This document shows, one piece after another, positions 22,901-34,900 of a stretch of DNA of 64,000 nt (its first letter is position 1; each line of letters starts with the position of its first letter). Made by a program: the position numbers and the translations under genes. Source of the stretch: Amphiura filiformis (taxonomy: Eukaryota; Echinodermata; Ophiuroidea; Amphilepidida; Amphiuridae); assembly GCF_039555335.1 (NCBI RefSeq), contig NC_092628.1, positions 60,437,547 to 60,501,546 of the forward strand, written 5' to 3'. The notes beneath the pieces were generated by a model, which did not search any database, was not told the DNA's origin, and saw only the letters and a list, made by a program, of their open reading frames with translations.

Positions 22901-25900
22901 GAAATGCATGTGACCGATTCAAAATCCGTTCTTCGTCAATTTTTTTCCCAATTAAAATGTTCTTTTCAAGTCAAGGTTAATACATCTATTCATCAAAAAA
23001 ACCTAATAACATGTTTTTGGTCTCTTTTTTTCTTATTCTGACGTAAAATAAATTTTATGTCAGATTTTTTTTTTACTTTTTACTTTTTTGTGTTTTTTTT
23101 AAATTATTATTCTTGTTGTTACATGTACTTTAAATAAAGAAAGCGACAGAGAATGAGAATTTACGTTTTAACACCATATAGTAGGCCTAATTAATTCTTT
23201 TACGGCAATAATATTGCATTTCGTCAGTAGCGGGAGAGGGGTCAACGCACTTAGCACGTGCTAAAGTTTGAAGCGCGGAGGTCAACACACTAATAGCTAG
23301 TGATGGTTAGGAGCTGTTAGGCCTAAAGAATATGTAATTGGTTTAATATTAAAAAGACTTAAAAAGTATACTGTATCCACTTATCCCAAGAATGAATCGA
23401 TACGCAAGAATCAAACATGTTTAAAATGTCACTACTTCCCGTGTCCATTATTGAATGACTGACATTATAATAAAAAAAAGATCGATTGGATTATTTGGAT
23501 AGCAGTGATCGTGCACGACACGGCCGATTTAATAGTGCATGCTGATAATTTTAAAGACATCAACATGTTTTAACATGTTGATGTCTTTAAAATATAAATT
23601 AAGGCTTTAAAAGCCTTAATTTATATGCAGACGCATAAGGATTTAAACAAAATAAAGTGTATAAAAAAGTAGACTTTCATTTATAGATGCACGAAATTGG
23701 TTTTAATATAATATTGGTTTACTTAAAACAAATAATTACCTCACTCCTCAGTTTGCTTTGTAGCGCCACAATCGTGAAAATAGCGCATTACAGAAGAGTA
23801 TGCATGTCAAAATCGGCCGTTAGGTAGTGCGGCTTATATGGCGGTGCGGCTTATACGCCGCCGTTTGAATCTTATTTTAGCATTTTTTCGGACCTGCGGC
23901 TTATACTCCGTGCGGCCAATATTCCGGAAATTACGGTATTACATTATACATACAATAGGCTATCATTTACTGAAAACATCAAAGGTCTAGCATACTTGGT
24001 TCTAAAGTTATGAAGTTTTTTCATGTCTATTTTCTTATGTATTTTATTGTTTTTTACTCCATATTTTTACCTTTATCTCAGTTTCAAATTTGCCGCTTTT
24101 GGCCCATGGACCAGATCATGTCACATATGGACAAAGATGCCTGCTGGGTGGGCTGCAGTGATAAGTCATCTTCCTGGACTATGGGTAATTCCCTGAAGTA
24201 ATCCTATTCTGTTAAATGATTTAAAAACCTTTTTGAGGTCTATTATAGTCAAGTGACATTGTCTTAACTTCTTGAATTCTCATTATACATCATCTTATTG
24301 TCATTGTAAGAGCTACATGTACTATAGTAATTTACTCTCACTATCAGGACTGAGGACAGCAGAAACTTAAATGAACTAGCAGTAGGCCTAGCAAGTAGTG
24401 ATTTAGGTGAGTAGTACATTGTCTACAAGGCTTAAATGTATAAAAGTGCATCCATGTGCGTATTATATGTGAGTCCATGAAAGAGGCAAAAAATAAGTAT
24501 GACTGTTAGGTCACAGCTGTCGTTACTGACAACGAGAATAAGATGAAGTCAATGCGCAAGACACTCAAGGAACATGATCCAGACCTGACAGTGTATGGCT
24601 GTTCTGCACACTGGCTGAATCTCCTTGGGCGAGATGTCACGACCAAGCAAGTGATCAATCAAGTTGTTGAAATAAACAAATACTTTCGCAATCATCATCA
24701 ACCTTCTGCCCTGCTTAGAAGAGAAACAAGATTCTGTCATGCCACAACTGCCTGGAGACACTTGATGGAACAGCCAGCTGGAATCGCCCTCATATGCTGA
24801 TAATTGTTGCAGAAAATTAAAGTGACATTGACTCCAGGATCAAAGGGCTTATTCAAAATGTAGGCCTTTTCAATGAAGCCAACAGTTTGCATGACCAGCT
24901 GAAACCAATTACAGATACAATTGACAAATTGCAGAAGGATTCATCCACAATCGCAGATGCATGTGAAGCGTGGTTAGACCTATAGACCTACTGAGCAACC
25001 AAGATCTGTCTCCACAAGAGATTTGACCAGGCCATAACACCTTGTCACCTCTAGTTAGCCAACCTCCTGCATCCTAGTTACAGAGGGAAGAAACTCAAGG
25101 CAGACCATGTTAATTCTGCTCAAGAGCTCTTGATGGAAGAGGGTCTAGATTTGATTCCGGAGCTTTACCGCTATATGGAAGATGATCTTCCACTGCCCAA
25201 GGCCCTAGCTGCAGAGAAAACGCATGCAGCCAGACACACGTCCAGATATATGATGGAAAAGTGTACTTAGATCAGGCACTGTTAACAAAGACCTCTGTAC
25301 CAAAGCCATTAATCTCTCCTTGCTGCCAGCAAGTTCAGCAGCTATAGAACGGGTATTCTCAAACTTCAGTCTGATTCAAAACAAGTTGAGGAATTATTAT
25401 GGTGCTATTTTCGATTAATCAATTATTTAAATTTATATCACTCTGTGGTCTTTCTCTCATCGATCCTGACTGACAACGTATCTGGGTACTCGGAAGCCAG
25501 CTATTGAAGAAGAAACACCGCAAGCGTATGCAATCCATAACCTATGTTGTGAAACTTTGTTTATATTTGATGATGCAGAATTAAAGATTATAGTGAAGTT
25601 ATATTTTGTTATCCATCTATTTCTCTTCATGTATTCAGCAAGTCATTCCCCGTGAAACTTTGAGATCCATCAGCCATCTATTATGGTATGATTTCTAAAA
25701 CCAAATAACTGGTTGATGGAACTCGTGTAAGTTTCAATCACAGCAGAATCGTCTTGGAGTAAAAAATGCAGCTAAACTTGTAGCTTGTTATAGGATCCTA
25801 AGGGGTTCAGTTGATTTAGATTGGTAACAAGTTCTGGCTACAGGTCTTCTCTCCCATCACATTATTCATGAGATATGTTTTCTTGGGGGGGGGGGAGGGT

Positions 25901-28900
25901 GCAGGTTTTCCAATTATTAAAATGTATACATTATTATGGTCTGACTCCATCAAGTTTGATTTACATTCATAATTCAAAATGTATTACTAGTTGCACAGTT
26001 TGTCAAATGCAAGACATGTGTGTGCTCTAGAGTACCCACACAGGTACTCTAGGCAGCGGTGTACCTTTGGGGCAGAATCAATAGGAATGTGGCAGTGTAT
26101 GCAGTGTACTCTACCTATTCACATGCTTATATGCTGCACACACATCTACATTTGCGATTGTGATTTTATATTTGTTCAAAATGGTCTTTAGCTTATAGTT
26201 TACATAACAAATTTACATAAAAATGGTAATTTAACATAAAAATTTAAATGCTACAAAAATATCTTGATTTTAAATTTTAATCTTGATGTCGTACCTTTGA
26301 GCAACAAGCCAAGAAATGCCTGACTACCATCTCATAAACCCTGCCTTCATTGCCTTGTAATGTGTTGCTATACTTAGTAGGATGGATAGGTGGATGGGCA
26401 TGATCTGTCTTGTTGCCTTGTCGAGGGCTTGGTCCATGTTGTAAGATCCCTGCTGCAAAGGCTGAGTAACAATCATATAACATTGGAAGATAATCCTGGA
26501 TTGTCAGAAGTTTGTTTTACTGTTATTATACTATGATCAGCTCCTAATAGGTGAGAATTATTTGTTTCTTGTTACTGCCCACTTCAATAATGCACCAACT
26601 TGCACCTGTGTAAGTTTACAAAGGCGTGCAGCAGTTGTGCAATACACAGTTCACATAGGTGCTGCACCCAGCTGTGTGCATGCCATTGTATATATATCAA
26701 CACATAATGTTATGAGTCCTGCCTATTACGAGCTGATCTGAAAGATTGATATTTTGATTCGACTTACCTCCCCAATTTGGATCTGGAGTTTGGTTCTGTA
26801 CTAGGTCCACTAAATTGAGATCCTTAGGGAATATTGTAGTTTCTGTTCTTGGGTAGCTGATTAATCTAATTTGAAAAATATGAACAAGTTGACTCAGTGT
26901 GAACTTCGTGATTGATACATCACAAATTATGATATATAAAATATTGATTTTATCTAAACAAAATTAAAACAAATAATAACACAAAACAAAACAAAATTAT
27001 AACTGAACTTTTGCTTTTAAAGTCAGTTGTTCTTACATAAAAAAGATTTTCAATACTTGATTCCATGAATTTACCATGCATGTATACACTATAAACATGT
27101 ACATTCACAAACACAGCGCTCAAAATACTTTCTTTACAATAACAAAGGTTAGTTTAAACAGATTCTATCCAAAATAACGCTCATGTGATCTCTTTGCCAT
27201 TGCCAAATATTTTTTCACAGGGGTTGTTTTATAAAATGTTGGGCCAAATTACCCTACCCCCACATGTATTTAGAGCCATACACAAGCACCCATACCCATA
27301 CAGAAATGTGTTAGACTTACCCTTGAGTGTATAATTTCTCAGCAATTTTCATTGTTTCCTTGGCACTAATACGCAGTTTACGAGATGACAATTTTTCTAA
27401 TTCCTGTGAGATAAAAGATACCATGATATAATATACAACTCAATGTGCTAATAAAAATGGACTTTAGAAGGCAATACAAATATGGTATTAGACACTAAAA
27501 AATATGTCTGGAAAATGTTAATGGTTAAAAAAAATACCATTAATGCTAAATCATTCTATTACATACGAACTCCCACAATTCATTCCCAGTTCCATGTTTT
27601 TCACCCCCAATTGAACCAAAATTGTGCATTTCTTGTGCATTGTCCGAAAGATACATGAATATCAATAAGTGTACAAGAAATGTTTGTTTTCATACAACTG
27701 TAAAATTGTTTTTGAATTATCTGTTTCATGATCCATGCAAGAAGGAAGTAGCAAGAGTTGGAACTTGGCAAGGATCTTTTCTTGTAAAGGTTCTCCTATG
27801 TTGATGTCCAGAAATTCTGAAAAGAACATAGGTTGAACCTTCAATGATAAGAAACATTGAACCAGTTTAGTGTTGTGACCTACGATTTGGGCCGAAATAT
27901 TTTGGTAAGAATCCAATCAGGGCATGAAGCAAGCACTCACCACTGTGTCCATGGGCTTTGGTCTCCATTTGCTTTTGCTTTTACTCTTCACATTGGTAAC
28001 ATTGGCTTCAGGATTCTCCTGACAGGCTTCATGAAGAACCTGGCACGGAAGACGCTCAAATAAGCGATTACGCTTCCAGTTGAACTCAACTGCACACTCA
28101 TCTTTGGTGTGTTTTACTAAATAAATGATGAAACAAGAGATGAGTCAATCTTATTTCAACTAAATAATAACAGTAAATTTACAAAGAAAAGGTTTCAACA
28201 TTTGTGAGGAAACTATAAAAAAGCTTGACTAGTACCAAGGTGAAGACACCTTCAATAATAATTTCCCCATAACTGAAGATGTGTTAATACCAAAGATATT
28301 CTACCCAAAGATTACCAACTCAAAATTGCACCATATGTAACGCTATATGGCAAGTCATGCTTGGAGGGCAGATAATGTACCTCTGGCATTCATCGACAAG
28401 AGCTCAAAATCAATGACAATTTGCGTCTTTAAGCTTGAGCGTTACAAAGATTTGTCAGGGACTGTCTTTTGAAATTCGCAGGAGAGCATTAAATAGCTCT
28501 TCTGGAGCCTTCAAGGAGAGCTGTTTAGAGCATTTACAATTGAATGTAAAGAGAGAATGGTCAACTAAGGAGAGCCAAAAATCACTCTCTTAGATCAGAT
28601 TTAAGGAGAGCAGTAGAGAGTGATTGCTCTCACTCTCCTCAAAAGGCAGTCCCTGATTTGTGTTTACAGCACATAGCACACATTTCTGGCACAATGTGTT
28701 ACTTGCATACTTACCTTTAATTTTATAAAATGTTTCTGGAATAAATGCTTCAACTTGTTTAAATCTCTCCACTACAAAACCCAGAGTAGGAAACTGGCAA
28801 CTGCCAAAGCTAATGAGTTGTTGAGCCAATATATCCGGGAAAACTTTTTGCAATCGCAGCGTTTGAAATCGTGTAAATGCAGCACCTGAAATAGTTCAGT

Positions 28901-31900
28901 TAAAAAGATCTAGATTTCCATGGCAAGAGAATTGGAATGGATAGTATAAGCCATTAACAGTAGATCAAGTTTGATTACATTTCAATGAATACACTATGTC
29001 TGTGAGCATCCAACTCTTTCAATAGCAATATTGGAATTATAACAAATCCTATCCAAATACAAACATGTAGTGAAATATTTCAGTCCTTATTTACTCTGAC
29101 CATAAATGAATCCCTAAAACCAGCCTTTAATCTTGAAATTATGGTTAGGTTTTAGGGCTAGGATCAGAGATATTGATGCTGAGATTAGCATCAGAGATAT
29201 GGTTAGGTTTGGACATGACAGACAATATTTTAAAATTGCTCAAATAAAAGATACCTTCATGTTTAAAATTTTGTCCATCACATAATGATATCATATCATG
29301 TCAAAACATTTACCCAACAGGTCCCATCACAATTCATATTAGCAAATAAACTTCAGGGATTCATTTTATGTCACAGAATTATTTCTTTTTCTACTTACCA
29401 ATCCTTAAATCTAACTGTTGTCTTACATCTACTGCAGCAGACATGTTGGCATCTGGAGCAACAAGATTATTGCATGCTTGAGCTACTGATCTGCAACAAG
29501 GAAGTACACATACATTAAAGATAAATTTATCCTTGATCGCTTTAAGGTGGTACCACACCCCCTGATAAATTCTGTGACTAATGTTGCATTTTTCCAAAAA
29601 AATAATTACACACTGGTAGCAAAAGAGGGGCAAGGAATCAAATTACTTCACTGAAATTTCAGTGATTCAAGACAAATGGTTCATTATATATCTTAAGAAA
29701 TTAGGTACATTCTAGCGGTACCTCTTTTCTTATCATAAATAATGTACCACTTGTCGTGAGTACCACCTTAACACACTGAGCATAAGTAAACAGAGCATGA
29801 GCATAAGTAATTGCGCAATTTGCTTTTTTCAGCTCAATAGTTATATGAGTTGTTGCAAGTACACTTGTAAGGAAAATTTGGAACACAGATGCCATGCATG
29901 CAAGATCTGTAAAATAGGGGATTCATAAGTTCTATTTTGTCTCTTTGTATTACTTTTATTTATTTATAACATAAAAAAAATCTTATTTGATAAATAAGAA
30001 CTTGACAGCAGGAGAAATTATGATAAGGGAGTACAGCTTTTAAGGTCTACTGAGCTCAGCCATGCTTTGCTGTCTTCAATAACGCATTGTATTGAAGAGG
30101 TACCTGGCTTTTATCAAAGCCCAAACCCATAAAAGCCTGTAGTAAACTCTGTCAGGATCCGCTCAATTGTACACACCGCTCCAGTACCACGCATTGACCA
30201 AATATTGACCGAATCTATTTTACGACCATGCTTGAATTAACAACCCCTTGAACCACTTTAAGTAAACATTTTGTTGGAGTAAGTTCCAGATTTTCTATTG
30301 AACGCAGACACGCCCCCAGACATGCTTATTTAATGACCACTTGAGTAGTTGATGAGTGGGTTGTTATGTACTTACTGAACACAAAGGAAATTGATTATGG
30401 TTTTACCATCGACCGCATTTATAATACTGTTGCTTTGCCGACTGCTCCGATAGATATCAGCAAACTCGTATACTGTTCGCTTGTTCCTATCGAATGCTCT
30501 GGCGTAAATGAACCATTATCGAAGACAGCAAAGCATGGCTGAGCTCAGTAGACCTTAAAATCTGTACTCCTTAGGAAAGCCACTAGTTGGTGCATTTATT
30601 GTCAGTTTAATAGTCTATGTATTTCATGCAACTTTTACCTTGGTGTTATTTCAGAGAATCGAGCTCGGTAAACTTGTAGGTTGGGTTTCACTGCAAGATG
30701 AATAAACACAATTATAATAAACGCCACAGTAATATTAATTTAAGACAACTAACTTTCTATAATTATGGCTTAGCAATAACTAGTATCAGTGCTCGCGAAC
30801 CGGCTGCCACTATATTAGGGCTTTAATTGTCATTCAAACAATTTCTACTTTTATTCCTTTTGCTTGTTTTTTGGTCAAAAGTTCTTTTGAAAAACTTCTG
30901 TGAGCTACATCGATCTTCTACATGTGAGTCCAGTCTGTCCTTATCCTTATCTGGTTTCACCTTGTCTCTGTACCGGTATTGTTTTATATAATGATTGATA
31001 GTTTAGTAATTTAATTTCTTACTGATTGATTTCTCAGTTTGATATGAAATTAATATTGCTTCATCTAAAGGGTATGTGGCTCATCAAGCTTTTTGTGAGT
31101 TTTCTTCACTGCCCCTAACATCACATTGTATTATTAATTTTGCTGAAATGAATCGTAATATTTTGTATACTGAACTATAAGTCATATTTTGAAATGCGAG
31201 TGGGATACAAGTGATGTTATTCTTATAGTACATAATTTCCCAGAATGAAATCAAACCTCCCAGAGTTACATATTTTCTGTATGATTGATAATATTTTGAC
31301 CCTTCAATCAAGAGCCTGTAGTATATCTGCTTAGGGCCTAAAATATGTCTTTAAAAATAAATAAGGAGTATAAAAGTGCTACTTCAAAAAAAAGTCAAAT
31401 AAGTCACCGTTTAAGGACTCTTTTTGAAGTTTAAATATTCGAAATTAAATTTTGAGCCTAAATATCACTCGAGCAAAAAGACACACAAGTAACACAGCAA
31501 AAGGCCTAGTTCATGGCTGCAAAGAGTAACTTTGGGGACAATTCAAGCACACAGTATCAGCTCAAGCCAATGGAATAAATAAGCATTTTTGGTTGAAAGT
31601 GTTATCAGTATTCAGTGGTAATTACCTGCTTTGCATGTGTCTATAACTTCAAATCCAATGTTTTCCCCTTCTCTGTCACAATCAGTCCATACCACAAGGA
31701 TGTCAGCATTACGTGCTTCCCTTTCCAAAGTCCTCTGATCAGATATGAAAAATAACCAGGATTAAAGAATGATTATTTTAATACAACTGAAGATTGGACT
31801 CTTCATGTATGCTGCTTTGCTTTTGTGTGTGTGTGAGCGGAGTGTCTTTGCATATATTGTAATTACCTGAAAACAAGGACCTACATATGGATACAAATAC

Positions 31901-34900
31901 ACACAGGTGTAGGGTTAGTCAGCACTTCCATAGATGAAAACTTTAAATACCGTAAAACCTTGTCTACAAGCATATATAAAGTTTTTTATGAAAGCTAAAT
32001 TAATTTGAAATAAGCGTAAATATGCCAATACAATAGATTGGTCTTAAAATAATACTTGTTTGTATGCTTGGATCCAAACTTCAAATACTTTACATGCAGC
32101 TCTAAGGCAGTGACACATGTGCATGTGTGTTTGGGGTGGGAGTGCGTACGTGTTTGCCGACAAACGAGGACACACACAAGATTTTTCACCCTAAACTGTG
32201 GACCTACTTCCAACCGAGGACTGTCCTCGGTCTCAAACTGCTGCAAAGACCTCAAATGCATGCTAGATGCTTTAAACGCCTACTGTATTTGCCTGAAACC
32301 GAGGACCACACATGTAAAAACTACCGTCCGCAGGGTGATGGCTAAAATTCTGTTTCGTATTATACACACAAAATTTTTAGTCCACGGTTAGGCGATGAAA
32401 ACATCATACACACATCCTCGGTTAGATAGCAAAACACAATGTCCATGTTTGGAGGCAAACACAGACAGGGGTGTGTGTGAGACTGTATCTACCTTTAAAC
32501 TGAACTTAGTCTCTAGTTTACAAATTTGTATTTCAATTTGATTCTTTAATTATGAAATCTACAGTTCAATTTGAGAACTCTTGTGTTAAGAAGTTTACCT
32601 TAATATCAGTATAATCTTCTGGACAGGATTTGTGGACTCCAGCATCAAACAGGGTAACAGGATCACAGCTATGCCTATAAATAAAGAATGTTTTAAACCA
32701 TCAGCTTCAGATTATATCCCAAAGGAATACATGTGTACTTGTCTAATAAACATCTTGAAATAATGTCACCTAGTGGATTTAAATTAAAATTTCAGTCACA
32801 AAAATTGTGAAAATTATGTAAAAAAAAAAAAAACCCACACAGACTGCTGGACTGAGGTTGCATAAAAACAATGAAACACTTCAATTCAAGAATAAATACA
32901 TGAAGCACTTGCTACAAGTAGAACCAACATTATCCATCCCTAATATAAAGTGTTACTCTGACAAGCAAAATAAAATTATGTCAACCTGATGCTATAATAT
33001 GAAGACCTCACAAAAACTAACTCGGCCATTATAAATACCCTACTATAAATTCAAACCTTGTAATCATATTTGGTATTTGAAATTGAAAATACAGAGAAAG
33101 GAAATGTAATTACATGTTTCATACCTCATTCATTATATTGTGGTCTCAGTATAAGTTGTTTGAAGGTGGCAGTGCCCATTTTCATTTTTCTTGTTAATAT
33201 TGAACAAAATTTGGGTATCAAAATGAGTGTTTTTAAACACTCATTTTTAAACCACCTTTCTCTCTATGTTAAAATAATGTGAATTTTGTTCTGAAGTACA
33301 GGCATATTTCTAATAGCTGTGTTACTTTTTGCGAGGTCTTTATACAATGTGTACATGCAAATCACTGGTGGGTGGTAAGAAGTAGTAAGTTTTTCTTGAC
33401 ATTTGTTTTATGTTGAAGTTCATATCATGCTTGGACACATAGAGTGAAACTCCTAAAATTGATCTTCTTACCATTTCTTGACAGCAGCCACAAATTCATA
33501 GTTAAGAAGATGTCCAGAAAGAGAGGTCATCGTCATGGAACACTGCCGGTTAAAGAGTTGGTAATCATATTCATAGATTTTGTTGAATCTGGAAAAACCC
33601 TCTCTCTGTAATCAGAAAAAAAAGACTATAAAACTAATTGCATTACACAATGGGAAATTGCTAATTCTGTGAAAAATTTGCTCATTTATTCCAACTTTTC
33701 ACAGTTAACAGATGACAATACATCAGTCAAGTTTGCATTATTCTACAATCCCACAACAATACTCAATTGCTTGTCCCTCCTTCCAGACAGAGAGTCAAGT
33801 TTGCATTATTCTACAAACCCACAACAACACTCAATTGCTTGTCCCTCCTTCTAGACAGAGAGTCAAGTTTGCATTATTCTACGAACCCAAAACAATACTC
33901 AATTGCTTGTCCCTCCTTCCAGACAGAGAGTCAAGTTTGCATTATTCTACAAACCCACAACAATACCTCAATTGCTTGTCCCTCCTTCCAGACAAGTCAA
34001 GTTTGCATTATTCTACAAACCCACAACAATACTCAATTGCTTCTCCCTCCTTCCAGACAGAGAGTCAAGTTTGCATTATTCTACAAATCCACAACAATAC
34101 TCAATTGCTTGTCCCTCCTTCCAGACAGAGTCAAGTTTGCATTATTCTATGAACCCACAACAATACTCAATTGCTTGTCCCTCCTTCCAGACAGAGAGTC
34201 AAGTTTGCATTATTCTACGAACCCAAAACAATACTCAATTGCAGTGGTGTAGCTAGGGGTTGCGGCGCCCAGGGCTAAGGATACATAATGGCGCTCCCTC
34301 CCCAATTCTTGAAACGAGTGTGTGGGGAGCACGAGAAAATTTGCACAACTAGGACCTCTCACTCATTACTGTACAAAGTATTCATTTATGCAGCGAAATG
34401 TTCTGAATATCATATTTCTTGAAATAGTTACCCTACTGCTATAAAAGTTTACATTTTTTGGATGGAAATTTGATGAAGAATTCAAATATGCCACTGGTTT
34501 TTGTGTAGGGCAATGTTATAAAAATCATAAAAATTATGTACCGGTACAACTTTTGAACACCCTGTACAGGCCTTGCCGTTTGAGGCGACTCAGGCGAGCG
34601 ATCGCTCTCGCTCGCCACCGCTCACCCAAACTCAATTTCTAGCAAGCGATTTTCCACTCACCATAGACAATAAATATTACTCGCTGCGAATCACCCAAAT
34701 TGAATCTAAATTACATTCAAGTTTTAGCACTTCCAACGTATTCAATTTATCGTAATAAACTAGTCTTGATTTCTGAAAGACAGGATATCATCAGTGCGTA
34801 AGTGTGTCATACTGATAGCTCTTTCAGACCTAGAGAGTGATTCGACCACTAGCGAGTGATTCGACCACTTGCGAGTGATTCGATTACTCGCCTAGCATCA

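Noticed and set aside
33712-34256. Three overlapping plus-strand ORFs of 117-161 residues
   Set aside because: They read the 66-68 bp minisatellite in three frames; a unit length not divisible by three would break any true protein repeat, and no domain is present.
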